Notes under the pieces: generated by a model | Databases searched by the model: none | Seen by the model: the letters and a program-made list of their open reading frames with translations, nothing else | What the model was told of the DNA's origin: nothing | Shown here: positions 1 to 10,025 of the stretch, piece by piece | Position numbering within the stretch: position 1 is the first letter of the stretch | How the letters are laid out: every line of letters starts with the position of its first letter | Source: Phenylobacterium sp. | GTDB taxonomy: Bacteria; Pseudomonadota; Alphaproteobacteria; Caulobacterales; Caulobacteraceae | Assembly: GCF_030680185.1 (NCBI RefSeq) | Contig: NZ_JAUXVZ010000020.1 | Coordinates: 19,546-83,545 of the forward strand | Direction: 5' to 3' | Length of the DNA stretch: 64,000 nucleotides | Program-made: the position numbers and the translations under genes

Positions 1-1449
1 AACCTCCACCACGTCGCCGTTCTGCAGCAGGGTCCGCAAGGGACGCAGCTCGCCATTGACCTTCACGCCAATGCAGGTGTCGCCCACATCGGTGTGGACC
101 GCATAGGCGAAGTCGAGCGGCATGGCGCCCCGCGGCAGGCTGACCAGCCGGCCCTTGGGCGTGAAGACGAACACCTGGTCGAGGAACATTTCGAGCTTGG
201 CGTGCTCGACCAGCTCCTCGACATCTCCGCCGTGTTCCAGCAGCTGGACCAGGTGGCGCAGATTGACCAGCGGATCGCGCCCGCCGGCCGCAGCCTGGGC
301 CTCGGCGTCGAAGCCGTAGCTTTCGTTCTTGTAGCGCCAGTGGGCGGCGACGCCGTCCTCGGCCACCCGGTCCATGGCCTCGGTGCGGATCTGCATCTCG
401 ATCCGCATGCCGCGGGGGCCGACCACCGTGGTGTGGATCGAGCGGTAGTTGTTCCGCTTGGGCGTCGAGATGTAGTCCTTGAACCGCTCGGGCACGCTGG
501 GCCAGGCCCGGTGGATGACGCCGAGCGCCCGGTAGCAGTCCTCCTCGGAATCGACGATGACCCGGAAGGCGTAGATGTCGGAGAGCTGAGAGAAGCCGAT
601 CGATTTGCGCTGCAGCTTCCGCCAGATCGAAAAGGCGTGCTTCTCGCGGCCGAACACCCGGGCGGCGACGCTGGCGGCGGCCAGCTTGGCGGAGATCTCG
701 CCGGAGACCACCGACACCGCCCCGCCCTGCTCCTGGCGCAGCGCCTCGAGCCGCCGGCCGATGGCGTCGCGGGCCACCGGGTTCAGGTGCAGGAAGGCCA
801 GCTCCTCCAGCTCGGTGCAGATGCGGTGGCAGCCGATGGAGCGCGCCAGGGGCGCATAGATTTCCAGGGTCTCGCGGGCGATCCGCTCGCGCTTGGCCGG
901 GTTCTTGATGAACTCCAGGGTGCGCATGTTGTGCAGCCGGTCGGCCAGCTTGACCATCAGGACGCGCACGTCCTTGGAGATGGCCAGGATGAACTTGCGC
1001 AGGTTCTCGGCCTGGCGGGTATGTTCGGAATTGCCTTCGAGTTGGGAGAGCTTGGTGACGCCCTCGACCAGTTCGCCGATCTCTTCGCCGAACAGCTGAT
1101 CGATATCGGCCCGGCTGACCGGACAGTCCTCGATCACATCATGCAGCAGGGCCGTGACGATGGTCGCGGTGTCGAGGCGGTAGTCTGTGAGGATGCCCGC
1201 CACCTCGATGGGGTGGGCGAAATAGGGGTCGCCAGAGGCCCGCTTCTGCGAGCCGTGCATGCGCATGGCGTAGACATAGGCGCGGTTCAGCAGCGCCTCG
1301 TCGGCGGTCGGGTCATAGGACCGGACCTTGTCGATCAGCTCGTATTGGCGAAGCAGCTTGGGCGGACGCGCCGGTACGGGCGCGTCCTTGGGCTCGGCGA
1401 CGGGTTGGGCCGCCTGGACAGTAAGAGGGTCTGCGCCTTCGGGGCTCAG
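1..1449 (-). CDS. rsh: Bifunctional (p)ppGpp synthetase/hydrolase, RelA/SpoT family (3' end outside window)
   Basis: Makes and degrades the alarmone (p)ppGpp. Reading the minus strand gives RQYELIDKV, then an HD hydrolase domain ([23 protein letters not shown]), the synthetase domain ([21 protein letters not shown]) and the start of the TGS domain ([17 protein letters not shown]). The gene runs off the left edge, so the ACT region is not seen. No ATG, GTG or TTG lies in frame between the rpoZ stop and the conserved RQYELI segment; the first in-frame ATG falls inside the HD domain. The best start is a CTG at 1449-1447. It overlaps the rpoZ stop as CTGA and has GGAGGA six bases upstream. Family assignment is very secure; the CTG start is an inference. 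Confidence 0.93.
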   Translation of the reverse strand, partial: MSPEGADPLTVQAAQPVAEPKDAPVPARPPKLLRQYELIDKVRSYDPTADEALLNRAYVYAMRMHGSQKRASGDPYFAHPIEVAGILTDYRLDTATIVTALLHDVIEDCPVSRADIDQLFGEEIGELVEGVTKLSQLEGNSEHTRQAENLRKFILAISKDVRVLMVKLADRLHNMRTLEFIKNPAKRERIARETLEIYAPLARSIGCHRICTELEELAFLHLNPVARDAIGRRLEALRQEQGGAVSVVSGEISAKLAAASVAARVFGREKHAFSIWRKLQRKSIGFSQLSDIYAFRVIVDSEEDCYRALGVIHRAWPSVPERFKDYISTPKRNNYRSIHTTVVGPRGMRIEMQIRTEAMDRVAEDGVAAHWRYKNESYGFDAEAQAAAGGRDPLVNLRHLVQLLEHGGDVEELVEHAKLEMFLDQVFVFTPKGRLVSLPRGAMPLDFAYAVHTDVGDTCIGVKVNGELRPLRTLLQNGDVVEV

Positions 1450-1805
1450 TACCGCTCCTCCTGACCGCCATCCCGGTCGCTCTGCAGGGCCCGGATCAGT
1501 TCCAGTTCGCTCATCTGGGCATGGGTCGGGTCGGCCAGCAGGGCCAGGGTTTCGGCCTCTTCCTCGGCTTCGGTGTGCTCGTCCACGCGCTGCAGGCTGG
1601 CGATCAGGTTTTCGCGCAGCTCTTCGGCGTCGACCACGTCGTCGGCGATCTCACGCAGGGAGACGACCGGGTTCTTGTCGTTGTCGCGGTCGACCAGCAG
1701 CTGAGAGCCGGCCGAGATGGCGCGCGCGCGATGGGCGGCCAGAAGAACCAGGTTGAACCGGTTCGGAACCTTCTGGATGCAATCTTCGACGGTGACGCGG
1801 GCCAT
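1446..1805 (-). CDS. rpoZ: RNA polymerase omega subunit
   Basis: Small RNA polymerase subunit that helps assemble beta'. The 119-aa product starts [20 protein letters not shown] and contains the hallmark [11 protein letters not shown] segment, then the acidic C-terminal tail common in alphaproteobacteria. An in-frame extension upstream to 1943 shows no omega homology, so the ATG at 1805 is preferred. It is followed by rsh in a likely rpoZ-rsh operon, an arrangement also seen as rpoZ-spoT in enterobacteria. The shared operon suggests coordination of polymerase assembly with ppGpp metabolism. Confidence 0.96.
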   Translation of the reverse strand: MARVTVEDCIQKVPNRFNLVLLAAHRARAISAGSQLLVDRDNDKNPVVSLREIADDVVDAEELRENLIASLQRVDEHTEAEEEAETLALLADPTHAQMSELELIRALQSDRDGGQEERY

Positions 1806-2173
1806 GGAATCCTCGGATTGGGGAGAGAACTGGAGAAAATAGTCGCTCATGCCCGATTGTGCAATGCCGCAGGGGCCGCGTGCGCCTTCGACCCCACCCT
1901 CCCTACGGCGCCAGTCGTTGCACCCGCATTCTCCCATCAACAATCATGATCGGCGGGCGCCCATCCTCGTGATGGATTGTTTGTCACTGGTCTCGCGTGT
2001 CGCCAAACATCTCAAAACAGCGTCGGAAAATCGGACGCTCCTATTCAAAATTACCATGATATGCGATCGGACGCCGCGGCGGCGGCTCAGAGGGGCGGGT
2101 CGCCGGACTGCAAAAACGGTGTCTGAACTCAAAGCGTAGGCATTAGCCGAGGCGGCCGCGAAGTAGGATCTCC
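1806..2173. other. Intergenic region between rpoZ and a divergent amidohydrolase gene
   Basis: 368 bases with no convincing gene. Short ORFs on both strands have no recognisable content. The middle is AT-richer than its surroundings and should contain both divergent promoters. One dyad is visible: AGCGTC at 2019-2024 and GACGCT at 2034-2039, separated by nine bases. I see no clean -35/-10 pair. Confidence 0.6.
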
Positions 2174-3721
2174 ATGCGTAGGATCGGTAAGGTGGTCATG
2201 GCGGCCGGCGCCGCGCTCGGCCTTGCGATCGGGATCGCTGTGGTTGTCACCTATTGGCCAGCCCCGTCGCCACCGCGACAGCAGGTCGAACCGGCGGCGC
2301 CGCTGCGCATCGACAATGTCACGGTGGTCGATGTCGATACGGGCGCCCTCTCCTCAGACAGATCAATTCTGATCGTCGACGGCAAGATCGCTCAGATCAC
2401 CGGAGCCGACGAGATCAGCGAGCTTTCCAGTCTGCGCCGGATCGACGCCGCTGGGCAATATGTCGTGCCTGGCTACAATAACATGCACAGCCACATCCTG
2501 ACCGCGGCCCACCCCAACGCCGGGCTCGCGCTGATGTTGTCGGAAGGCGTGACGGGCTTTCGTCAGATGAACGGCTCGGACCGGTTGCTGAAACTACGGC
2601 GGGAAGGCCGGCTGCCACTGAACGAAAACACTCCGCGGCTTCTGGCGACGCCGGGAGACCTGGTGATGCCGTTCAACGTGGCGTCGGTCGCAGACGCCGA
2701 GACGCTTGTCACCTCGCAGAAGCGCCAGGGCGCAGACTTCATCAAGGTCGGGGCCACGACGCCCCCGTTGCTCTACGCGATCTTGTCGGCCGCGCGAAAG
2801 GAAGCGATCCCGGTCGTGGGCCATCTGCCGGAGGGCATAGATCCCGTTCGCGCGTCGCAAAGCGGCTTCCACTCGATCGAGCACCTGGGTCCAGGCGACA
2901 CGATGTGGATTGGTTGCTCGGCTAAAAAAGCGACGCTCATGAAAGAGGCTGAGCTCAACCCCTCGTTTGCCGCCCCGCCCTTCGAAATACCGACATTCGC
3001 GCAAAAGTTGCTTGCGCCTTTCGTCTCTCGAGTCATGGCGCGGCGCCTTCTCAACCCCGCCGCGTTCGAAAAGGAGGAAGGCGTTCGCCGCCTCCAGGCC
3101 GCCTTCGACAGCTATGAGCCACAGCAGTGTCGCGCCCTGGCCCAGGAGCTGGCGCGCAACGGCACCTGGATGGTCCCCACGCTTGTCAGGCTGCGAACTC
3201 AATATCTGCAGGACTCTCCCGAGTACCGCACCGATCCGTCCATCCCCTATCTTGAGCCTAGCGCCTACAGCGCCTGGATAAAGGTGGCCGACGTCTTCGC
3301 GGCGCTGCCAGAGAGTTCCCGCGCGACATTTCGTGAAGGCTACGATCGAAGCTTGGCCTTGACGGCGGTATTGGCGGACGAGGCGGTCCCGATGATGACC
3401 GGCACCGACGGCAGCCACCAGGCGCCGGGCTTGAGCATGAAACAGGAATTTCAGGAACTCGCCCGAGCGGGGCTGTCGCCGTTGAAGATCCTTCAGATGA
3501 CCACGCGCGATCCGGCTCGGTTTCTAGGCCGGACCGCGACCATGGGCTCCGTCGCCGTGGGCAAGGACGCCGACTTGGTTCTGCTCTCGGAAAACCCGAC
3601 GTCGGACGTCGCCAATCTCGGCCGCATCGCCGGTGTGGTCAGATCGGGCCACTATCATTCGCGCGACGACTTGGAGCTCATGCGACAGCGTGTCGCCAGG
3701 GCGCACGGGCGGTTGGAGTAG
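2174..3721 (+). CDS. Membrane-anchored or exported amidohydrolase family protein
   Basis: 515 aa. Residues 1-28 form an N-terminal membrane segment (VVMAAGAALGLAIGIAVVVTY), then a beta-sandwich entry (LRIDNVTVVDVDTG) and a TIM-barrel amidohydrolase. Putative metal-site residues are the H-S-H of YNNMHSHI, a lysine in ADFIKVGA, histidines in VVGHLPEG and HSIEHLGPG, and the aspartate of GTDGSHQAPG. The C-terminal GSVAVGKDADLVLL closes the fold, as in imidazolonepropionase-like amidohydrolases. The substrate cannot be told from sequence. The protein would act in the periplasm or at the inner membrane. Codon use is a little less GC-biased than the neighbours and it breaks the rpoZ-folK spacing, so acquisition by transfer is possible. 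Confidence 0.85.
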   Translation: MRRIGKVVMAAGAALGLAIGIAVVVTYWPAPSPPRQQVEPAAPLRIDNVTVVDVDTGALSSDRSILIVDGKIAQITGADEISELSSLRRIDAAGQYVVPGYNNMHSHILTAAHPNAGLALMLSEGVTGFRQMNGSDRLLKLRREGRLPLNENTPRLLATPGDLVMPFNVASVADAETLVTSQKRQGADFIKVGATTPPLLYAILSAARKEAIPVVGHLPEGIDPVRASQSGFHSIEHLGPGDTMWIGCSAKKATLMKEAELNPSFAAPPFEIPTFAQKLLAPFVSRVMARRLLNPAAFEKEEGVRRLQAAFDSYEPQQCRALAQELARNGTWMVPTLVRLRTQYLQDSPEYRTDPSIPYLEPSAYSAWIKVADVFAALPESSRATFREGYDRSLALTAVLADEAVPMMTGTDGSHQAPGLSMKQEFQELARAGLSPLKILQMTTRDPARFLGRTATMGSVAVGKDADLVLLSENPTSDVANLGRIAGVVRSGHYHSRDDLELMRQRVARAHGRLE

Positions 3722-3769
3722 CGGCCTCAAGCTTGGGTGAAGCCTCCTGGGGTGGGAAGCGACGCCCCT

Positions 3770-4297
3770 TCAAGCCCTCCGCGCGTCGCACCCTACGCTC
3801 GCTCCCGCCGCCAATTCTCGCGCCGTCAGCCCCAAAACCGGATGGCGCCAGTCCGGCGCGATCTCGGCCAAGGGGCCCATGACGAACAGCCGCTGGTGGG
3901 CGCGGGGATGGGGCAGGATCAGGTCTTCGCTGTCGATCACCTGGCGGCCGTGGGCGATCAGATCGAGATCCAGGGTCCGGGGCGCATTCCTTTCCCCCCG
4001 ATTGCGGTTGAATTCCGCCTCGATTGAAAACAGGGTATGCAGAACCGAACGGGGTTCAAGGCGCGTCTCGACAATCGCGACAGCGTTGCGATACTCCGGC
4101 TGCGACGGATCGGGCCAGGCGGCCGAGCGCCACCACCCCGATCGCCGAAGAACAGGCAATCCCGCCTGATCGAAACGAGCCAGGGCGGCTTCGAGAAGGG
4201 CTTCCGAAGAGCCGTAATCGCCGGTCAGATTGCCCCCCAGCGCGATCACGACCGCCTCGTCCCAGCCAGGTCCCGCGCCGTTTTCAAGGATTTCCAC
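3770..4297 (-). CDS. folK: 6-hydroxymethyl-7,8-dihydropterin pyrophosphokinase (HPPK)
   Basis: Transfers pyrophosphate from ATP to 6-hydroxymethyl-dihydropterin in folate synthesis. The 175-aa product has the N-terminal VIALGGNL strand, the YRNAVAIVET segment, and the diagnostic block FNRNRGERNAPRTLDLDLIAHG followed by LPHPRAHQRLFVMGPLAEIAPDWRHP. The start shown is GTG at 4297, only four bases from the divergent NYN gene start. A GTG at 4249 would begin directly at VIALGG, so the N-terminus is uncertain by up to 16 residues. folP and folB are not nearby. Confidence 0.93.
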   Translation of the reverse strand: MEILENGAGPGWDEAVVIALGGNLTGDYGSSEALLEAALARFDQAGLPVLRRSGWWRSAAWPDPSQPEYRNAVAIVETRLEPRSVLHTLFSIEAEFNRNRGERNAPRTLDLDLIAHGRQVIDSEDLILPHPRAHQRLFVMGPLAEIAPDWRHPVLGLTARELAAGASVGCDARRA

Positions 4298-4301
4298 GCT
4301 T

Positions 4302-4901
4302 ATGACTTTCTACCCCACCGACCGGCTCGCCCTCTTTATCGACGGAGCGAACCTGTACTCGGCGGCCAAGGGGCTCGGCTTCGACATCGACTACCGCAAG
4401 CTGCTGGAGGAATTCCGCAAGCGCGGCGTGCTGGTGCGGGCCTATTATTACACCGCCCTGGTGGAGGACCAGGAATACTCGCCGATCCGTCCCCTGGTGG
4501 ACTGGCTCGACTACAATGGCTTCCGCCTCGTGACCAAGGCCGCCCGGGAATATACCGACGCGCAAGGCCGCAAGCGCTGGCGCGGCGACATGGACGTCGA
4601 GATCGCCGTCGACATGATGGAGATGGCCGAGCACGCCGACCACCTGGTGCTGTTCTCTGGCGACGGTGACTTCCGCTGCCTGGTGGAGGCCGTGCAGCGC
4701 AAGGGCTCGCGGGTGAGCGTGGTCTCCACCGTGAAGTCCCAGCCGCCGATGGCGTCGGACGATCTGCGCCGCCAGGCCGACGTCTTCATCGACCTGGCCG
4801 ATCTGTCGGAGATCATCGGCCGGCCTTCGCGCCTGCCCCGGTTCATCCAGGAGAGCCGGATGAACAATGAGAGCGAGAACGAGGCGGATGCCGAGGCCTG
4901 A
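4302..4901 (+). CDS. NYN-domain (LabA/DUF88-like) PIN-fold protein
   Basis: 199 aa, starting MTFYPTDRLALFIDGANLYSAAKGLG. NYN-domain features are FIDGANLY (first catalytic aspartate), the RWRGDMDVEIAVDMMEMA segment, and VLFSGDGDFRCLVEAVQRKG (second acidic site). These mark a PIN-like nuclease fold thought to act on RNA in several bacteria. The ATG at 4302 is chosen because the upstream in-frame extension runs inside folK and is not NYN-like. The stop at 4901 lies just before the uracil-DNA glycosylase gene, so the two may be co-transcribed. The target is unknown. Confidence 0.88.
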   Translation: MTFYPTDRLALFIDGANLYSAAKGLGFDIDYRKLLEEFRKRGVLVRAYYYTALVEDQEYSPIRPLVDWLDYNGFRLVTKAAREYTDAQGRKRWRGDMDVEIAVDMMEMAEHADHLVLFSGDGDFRCLVEAVQRKGSRVSVVSTVKSQPPMASDDLRRQADVFIDLADLSEIIGRPSRLPRFIQESRMNNESENEADAEA

Positions 4902-4908
4902 GCCGGCC

Positions 4909-5547
4909 ATGAGCTCCGCCGCCGAACCGCCCCGCGACTGCCCGCTCTGCCCGCGCCTGGTGGCCTATCGCGAGGTCAATCGCGCCGCTCATCCCGACTG
5001 GTGGAACGGTCCGGCTCCTTCGTTCGGCGATCCGGGCGCCCGCCTGGCCGTGGTTGGCCTGGCGCCTGGCCGCATGGGCGCCAACCGCACGGGGCGGCCC
5101 TTCACCGGCGACTTCGCCGGCGTGCTGCTGTTCGACACCCTGATCCGCTTGGGCTTCGCGCGCGGGACCTATGAGGCCCGCCCCGACGATGGGTTGGAGT
5201 TGATCGACTGCCTGATCACCAACGCCGTGCGCTGCGCCCCGCCGGGCAACAAGCCCGAGACGTCGGAGGAGGCCACCTGCCGGTCGTTCCTGACCGCCCG
5301 GCTGGATGAGCTGCCCAATCTGAAGGTGATCGTCACCCTGGGCGACGTGTCCCGGCGCAATGTCCTGCGCGCGCTGGGCCTCAAGGCCTCGGCCGGCGTC
5401 GGCGGCCACGGGTCTGAGTTCCAGGCCGGCCCCTATACGGTGATCAATTCCTACCACTGCTCCCGGCTCAACACGAACACCGGACGGCTGACCCCGCAGA
5501 TGTTCGAGGACATATTCGTCCGCGTCCGGACGCTGCTGGACGGCTGA
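4909..5547 (+). CDS. Uracil-DNA glycosylase, type 5 (UDGb-like)
   Basis: Removes uracil, and in this family other deaminated bases, from DNA. The 212-aa product has motif A GLAPGRMGANRTGRPFTGD and motif B NSYHCSRLNTNTGRLT, both characteristic of UDGb. Cysteines that can hold the family's iron-sulfur cluster are CPLC near the N-terminus plus C-ITNAVRC. Motif A has no Asp/Asn catalytic residue equivalent to type 1 enzymes, as expected for UDGb. The start could instead be the ATG at 4888, which overlaps the NYN stop. It is probably in an operon with the NYN gene. Confidence 0.9.
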   Translation: MSSAAEPPRDCPLCPRLVAYREVNRAAHPDWWNGPAPSFGDPGARLAVVGLAPGRMGANRTGRPFTGDFAGVLLFDTLIRLGFARGTYEARPDDGLELIDCLITNAVRCAPPGNKPETSEEATCRSFLTARLDELPNLKVIVTLGDVSRRNVLRALGLKASAGVGGHGSEFQAGPYTVINSYHCSRLNTNTGRLTPQMFEDIFVRVRTLLDG

Positions 5548-5591
5548 TCCGCTCCCCCTGCCTGCGGACGCAGTTCGCATCTTCCTCCGTC

Positions 5592-5670
5592 ATGGTCGGA
5601 CTTGATCCGACCATCCATGAACACGTCGGCCAACCCGGTGTTCTTGGACCCTCGCGTCAGGCGCGAGGGT
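5592..5670. repeat. REP-like palindrome pair
   Basis: Two perfect 9-bp hairpins lie between the glycosylase and the GNAT gene. The first has arms ATGGTCGGA (5592-5600) and TCCGACCAT (5606-5614). The second has arms ACCCTCGCG (5648-5656) and CGCGAGGGT (5662-5670). Each has a 5-base loop. The layout resembles the short intergenic palindromic repeats dispersed in Caulobacterales genomes. I see no second copy in this window. Confidence 0.6.
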
Positions 5671-5688
5671 GACGGGAAGACTGAGGGT

Positions 5689-6447
5689 CTAAGCGCTGCG
5701 CCAGTACTGATAGCGCCACAGCGGCGTGAAGCCGGCGCGGGCATAGAGGGCGCGGGCCGGCGCATTGCCCTCCTCCACCTGCAGGAAGATCTGCGTCGCG
5801 CCCTGGACCTGGGCGGCCTGGGCGAGGCGGGCCATGACCTGTCCCGCCAGACCCTCCCCCCGGCGGGCGCGGCGGGTGCGCATGCCGTGCAGACTGGCCC
5901 AGCCCTCGGCAAGGCTGAGCGCGCCGACCGCGTGGGTCCCCTCTGGGTCGCGGACGGCGGCGAACACCGCGCCGGGCGACTTCGACAGCACGGCCACCCG
6001 GTGGGCGCCGTCCTGCGGATCAAACCCCTCGCCCAGAAACACCGACGCCCAGTCTTCGTCCGGCGCCTCAAGTTGCGTCGCGCCGGCAGGCTCGGCGAAC
6101 CCGGCCACCAGATCGAGATCAGCGGCCATCACCATCGTAGGCTGCTGCGGCGCATAGCCCCGATCCGCCAGCGCCTCGGCCACGCTGGCCAGGCCCTCAA
6201 CATCCGGCAGCCGGAACACCGGCGACATGCCCTTGGCGCGATAGGCCGCCTCGATGCGGGCGATTAGGCTCTCGTCGCGGACCAGGGTGTGGGCGAGCGG
6301 CGCGGCGCTGTGGGCGCGGCCGATGGAGCCTGGCCGCAAGCCCAGGATCCAGGGCCCGATCACCTCGAAACAGTCATGGGCGACGGTGGCGATGGTGGCG
6401 CGCTCAATCGCCTCGATCTGCGCCGGAGTTGGCGACGAAAGGCTCAC
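5689..6447 (-). CDS. GNAT family N-acetyltransferase
   Basis: 252 aa. The C-terminal third carries a GNAT acetyl-CoA site: [33 protein letters not shown] (the RxxGxG/A-like pyrophosphate loop) and [29 protein letters not shown]. The N-terminal half looks like a degenerate second GNAT repeat, so the protein may be a tandem-GNAT type. The substrate is unknown. Its start overlaps the smpB stop by four bases, placing it last in a dapA-smpB-GNAT transcription unit. Confidence 0.85.
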   Translation of the reverse strand: MSLSSPTPAQIEAIERATIATVAHDCFEVIGPWILGLRPGSIGRAHSAAPLAHTLVRDESLIARIEAAYRAKGMSPVFRLPDVEGLASVAEALADRGYAPQQPTMVMAADLDLVAGFAEPAGATQLEAPDEDWASVFLGEGFDPQDGAHRVAVLSKSPGAVFAAVRDPEGTHAVGALSLAEGWASLHGMRTRRARRGEGLAGQVMARLAQAAQVQGATQIFLQVEEGNAPARALYARAGFTPLWRYQYWRSA

Positions 6448-6899
6448 CCCTTGTCGCGCAGCAGGCGGGCCTTATCGCGGGCCCAGTCCCGTTCCGCCGA
6501 GGTTTCGCGCTTGTCGTGCAGCTTCTTGCCCTTGGCCAAGGCGATCTCAAGCTTGGCCAGGCCCTTGTCGTTCCAATAGAGCTTGGTGGGCACGATGGTG
6601 CGCCCTTCCCGCTGGACGGCGCCGATCAGGCGGTCGATCTGCTTGCGATGGAGCAGCAGTTTCCGGGGCCGGCGGGGCTCATGGTTGAAGTGGCTGGCCT
6701 TGGCGTAGGGCGGAATGTCGGCGTTGATCAGCACGATGTCGCGCCCCTCCACCGCCGCATAGGATTCCGCGATATTGGCCTTGCCGGCGCGCAGGGACTT
6801 CACCTCGCTGCCCGTCAGGGCCAGGCCCGCCTCCATGGCGTCGTCGAGGAAGTAGTCGAATCGCGCCCGCCGGTTTTCGGCGATGGGTTTTCCAGCCAT
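6444..6899 (-). CDS. smpB: SsrA-binding protein SmpB
   Basis: 151-aa partner of tmRNA in trans-translation. It shows [32 protein letters not shown] at the N-terminus and the [27 protein letters not shown] block, then a basic C-terminal tail. Length and motifs match the family. It lies nine bases after dapA and overlaps the GNAT gene start, so the three are probably co-transcribed. In Caulobacter, SmpB and tmRNA are tied to cell-cycle timing. Confidence 0.97.
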   Translation of the reverse strand: MAGKPIAENRRARFDYFLDDAMEAGLALTGSEVKSLRAGKANIAESYAAVEGRDIVLINADIPPYAKASHFNHEPRRPRKLLLHRKQIDRLIGAVQREGRTIVPTKLYWNDKGLAKLEIALAKGKKLHDKRETSAERDWARDKARLLRDKG

Positions 6900-6908
6900 G
6901 ACCAGCGC

Positions 6909-7793
6909 CTAGACGATCCCGGCGTCGTGCAGGGCCGCCAGGACTTCCTTGCGCGCGGCGTCAGAGGCCGGCGCGATCGGCAGCCGCGCCTCCTCCGAGC
7001 AGAGCCCCAGATGTGCCAGGGCGAACTTGGTGGGCGCAGGCGAGGCGTCGGTGAACAGCGCCTTGTGCAGACGGATCAGCCGGTCCTGCCAATAGAGGGC
7101 GGTCTTCCAGTCGCCGCTCAGGGCTGCGTTGTAGAAGGTGGAAATCAGATCCGGCGCCACATTGACGCTGACCGAGATGGAGCCGTGGCCCCCGTGGGCC
7201 ATGTAGCCCAGCGCGCTGGGATCATCGCCCGACAGCATCACCCAGTCCTGGCCGCACAGCAGACGCTGCATGGTCGGACGGGTCATGTCGCCGGTGGCGT
7301 CCTTGACGCCGACGATGTTGGGCAGGCGCGACAGACGGCCCAGGGTGTCGTTGGAGATGTCCACCCCGGTGCGCGAGGGCACGTTGTAGACGATCACCGG
7401 CAACTGCACGGCCTCGTTGATCGCCGCATAGTGGGCGTACATGCCCTCCTGGCTGGGGCGATTATAGTAGGGCGTCACCACCATGGCCGCGTCGGCGCCG
7501 ACGGCCTTGGCGTGCTTGACCAGTTCGATGGCCTCGCGGGTCGAGTTGGACCCGGCGCCGGCGATCACCGGCACGCGGCCGGCCGCGGTGCGAATGCACA
7601 GATCGACCACCCGGCGGTGCTCGTCATGGGAAAGGGTCGCGGTCTCGCCGGTGGTGCCGACGGGCACCAGGCCGTGGACCCCGCCGCTGATCTGGCGCTC
7701 GATGAGCGCCACAAAGGCGTCCTCATCCACCGCGCCGTCCCGGAAAGGGGTCACCAGGGCCGGCATCACGCCCCTGAATAATGGTTCGGACAT
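6909..7793 (-). CDS. dapA: 4-hydroxy-tetrahydrodipicolinate synthase
   Basis: First committed enzyme of lysine and diaminopimelate synthesis; condenses pyruvate with aspartate semialdehyde. 294 aa, the usual length. The start [17 protein letters not shown] (ATG 7793) is chosen because the long upstream open frame is not homologous. Motifs are [23 protein letters not shown], the catalytic tyrosine in YNVPSRTG and the Schiff-base lysine in GVKDATGD. It is first in a dapA-smpB-GNAT unit and divergent from the lytic transglycosylase gene, so two cell-wall-related genes share one intergenic region. Confidence 0.97.
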   Translation of the reverse strand: MSEPLFRGVMPALVTPFRDGAVDEDAFVALIERQISGGVHGLVPVGTTGETATLSHDEHRRVVDLCIRTAAGRVPVIAGAGSNSTREAIELVKHAKAVGADAAMVVTPYYNRPSQEGMYAHYAAINEAVQLPVIVYNVPSRTGVDISNDTLGRLSRLPNIVGVKDATGDMTRPTMQRLLCGQDWVMLSGDDPSALGYMAHGGHGSISVSVNVAPDLISTFYNAALSGDWKTALYWQDRLIRLHKALFTDASPAPTKFALAHLGLCSEEARLPIAPASDAARKEVLAALHDAGIV

Positions 7794-7847
7794 TGTCTGC
7801 AAAAAGCCGTGAAAGCGCCGCATGCTGTTGCGGCCTATGATGTTGCG

Positions 7848-7862
7848 CGGACAATATGTCCG
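7848..7862. promoter_or_regulatory. Dyad in the dapA/slt divergent intergenic region
   Basis: CGGACA-ATA-TGTCCG is a perfect 6-3-6 inverted repeat about 55 bases upstream of the dapA start and 60 upstream of the transglycosylase start. It could be an operator for one or both genes. No regulator is identified. Confidence 0.35.
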
Positions 7863-7922
7863 GCGCGGCCATGCCCGCAACCGCCCTGTCATCCGATAGG
7901 GTGAGACCTGGAGAGTTCCTGC

Positions 7923-10010
7923 TTGTACGTCCTTGCGCCAAAGACCCTTCTGACCGCCGCGGCCCTGTTCCTCGTGGTCGGCGTCCCTCAGGCGCAAACC
8001 CCACCGGCCTCGGCCCAGGACCCCTTCCCCAAGCCCATCGAGCTCGAGGCGGTGCGACGCGCGCCGCAGGCCCCCCTTTCGGCCAGCGAGAATCAGCTGC
8101 TGCGCCAGGCGCTGACCGCCGCGCGGCGCAGCGATGTGGCCGCAACGCGCAGCCTGATCGGCGCCATGTCCGACCCCATCGCCCGCAAGATCGCCACCTG
8201 GGCGCTGGTGGATGTGGCCGGCGAATCGGTCGGCTTCTTCGAGGCTGACCAAGCCCGTCGCGACCTGGCCGACTGGCCCCGCAGCGCCGGGCGCCAGGAG
8301 ACCGCCGAAAAGCTGCTGGCGACCTCTGGCCTCTCGCCGCAGCAGACCATCGCCTGGTTCGGCGGCGAACAGCCCGTCACCGCCCGCGGCGCCATCGCTC
8401 TGGCCAACGCCCAGATCGCCGCCGGCCAGGAGGCAGAAGCCACCGCCCTGATCCGCCGCTACTGGCGTGACGAGGTGTTCGAAGCCGATGTCCAGGCCTC
8501 GATGCTGGCTCAGTTCGGCCGCTACCTGCGGCCCGAGGATCATGTCCGCCGGGCCGACCGACTGCTCTACGGGCCGCAAGGCCCCGCCGCCCAGGCCATG
8601 CTGGGTCTGCTGCCGGCTGACGAGCGGGCCATCGCGCAGGCGCGCATCGCCCTGCGCTCTGGCTCGGCAGGGGCCGAGGCCCAGCTGGCCGCCCTGACGC
8701 CGATCCAGGCGGCCCACCCCGGGATCGCCTTCGAGCGGGCGGCCTATCTGCGCGGCCGCGGCCAGGAGTCCCGCGCCTATGACGTTCTGACCCCCCTGCC
8801 CCCGGAGCATGCTCAGCTGAGCACCGCGGCCAGCCGCGTCTGGCGGGAACGCTATCCGATGACCCTGGCGGCCCTGCGGAGCGGCGACTATCGCAACGCC
8901 TATCGCGCCTCGGCCAATACCGGCCTGACCGTGGGGGCCTCGGCGGCCGAAGCCGAATTCTACGCCGGCTGGATCGCGCTTCGCCGGCTGAACAACGCCG
9001 AGCTGGCCGACCGGCACTTCGCCGCCATCGCCGAGATCGGTTCTTCGCCCATCACCCGGGGCCGCGCCCTCTACTGGCGGGGCCGGGCGCATGAGGCCAT
9101 GGGGGACGCGGCCGGCGCCCAGAGCTTCTATCGCGCGGCCAGCGAGCACAACACGACCTTCTACGGCCAGCTGGCCGGCGAGAAGGTGGGCGACGGGACC
9201 ATGACCCTGCCGCCGGAGCCCGAGATCACCGAGTTCGACCGCGCCCGCTTCGAGGGTCGCGACGTAGTGCGCGCCGCGCGGCGCCTGCAGGAGATCGGCG
9301 AGGCCGGCCTGTTCCGCACCTTCGCCCTGCACCTGAAGGACACCGTGCCCAACGCCGCCGAGCAGGCCCTGATCGTCGATATGGCCCGCGGCTATGGCGA
9401 CCAGACCGGCTCGATGCTGGTGGTGCGCGGCGCCGCCACCCTGGGCCACGTCCTGCCCCTGCGCGGCTATCCGCAGCGCACGCCGCCCCAGGTGTCGAAT
9501 GCGCCGGAGCTTGCGCTGACCATGAGCATCACCCGCCAGGAGAGCGGATTTGATCCCCTGATCCGTTCGCCCGCCGGCGCCCGGGGCATGATGCAGGTGA
9601 TGCCGGGCACGGCCCAGATCGTGGCCCGCCAGATCGGCCTCTCATACTCGGCCAACATGCTGGATGATCCCGACTACAATATGCAGCTGGGTCAGACCTA
9701 TATCGCCCAGATGCTCCGGCAGTTCAGCGGCTCCTATCCCCTGGCCATCGCCGCCTATAACGCCGGTCCGGGGCGGCCCTCCCAGTGGATCGGCTTCTGC
9801 GGCGATCCCCGCGGCGCCGGCACCGACCCTATCGACTTCGTCGAATGCATCCCGTTCTCCGAGACGCGCAACTATGTGATGCGGGTGATGGAGGGCGCGC
9901 AGGTCTATCGGGCGCGGCAGAACAACGGCACGGCCAAGATCACGCTCTCGCAGGATCTCGCCCGGGGCGGCTACGGCTATTCCACCGCCCAGGCGACCGG
10001 GGCCCAATAG
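7923..10010 (+). CDS. slt: Soluble lytic murein transglycosylase (Slt70-like)
   Basis: 695 aa, exported by a signal peptide ([18 protein letters not shown]). Residues about 50-480 are a helical superhelix of the Slt70 U/L type. The C-terminal SLT domain has the catalytic glutamate E540 in [10 protein letters not shown], then [15 protein letters not shown] and [16 protein letters not shown]. It cleaves the MurNAc-GlcNAc bond in the periplasm, forming 1,6-anhydro ends. The start is TTG, supported by GGAGAG upstream and by the signal peptide position. Confidence 0.94.
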   Translation: MYVLAPKTLLTAAALFLVVGVPQAQTPPASAQDPFPKPIELEAVRRAPQAPLSASENQLLRQALTAARRSDVAATRSLIGAMSDPIARKIATWALVDVAGESVGFFEADQARRDLADWPRSAGRQETAEKLLATSGLSPQQTIAWFGGEQPVTARGAIALANAQIAAGQEAEATALIRRYWRDEVFEADVQASMLAQFGRYLRPEDHVRRADRLLYGPQGPAAQAMLGLLPADERAIAQARIALRSGSAGAEAQLAALTPIQAAHPGIAFERAAYLRGRGQESRAYDVLTPLPPEHAQLSTAASRVWRERYPMTLAALRSGDYRNAYRASANTGLTVGASAAEAEFYAGWIALRRLNNAELADRHFAAIAEIGSSPITRGRALYWRGRAHEAMGDAAGAQSFYRAASEHNTTFYGQLAGEKVGDGTMTLPPEPEITEFDRARFEGRDVVRAARRLQEIGEAGLFRTFALHLKDTVPNAAEQALIVDMARGYGDQTGSMLVVRGAATLGHVLPLRGYPQRTPPQVSNAPELALTMSITRQESGFDPLIRSPAGARGMMQVMPGTAQIVARQIGLSYSANMLDDPDYNMQLGQTYIAQMLRQFSGSYPLAIAAYNAGPGRPSQWIGFCGDPRGAGTDPIDFVECIPFSETRNYVMRVMEGAQVYRARQNNGTAKITLSQDLARGGYGYSTAQATGAQ

Positions 10011-10025
10011 CCAGCCTCCTCGGTC

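Noticed and set aside
94..1464. A 456-aa plus-strand frame over rsh
   Set aside because: It is antisense to clear HD/synthetase domains and has the Leu/Gly/His-rich composition of a shadow frame.
6909..9449. An 846-aa minus-strand frame covering dapA and most of the transglycosylase gene
   Set aside because: Only the last 294 residues are DapA. The rest is a shadow of the slt gene in a GC-rich frame.
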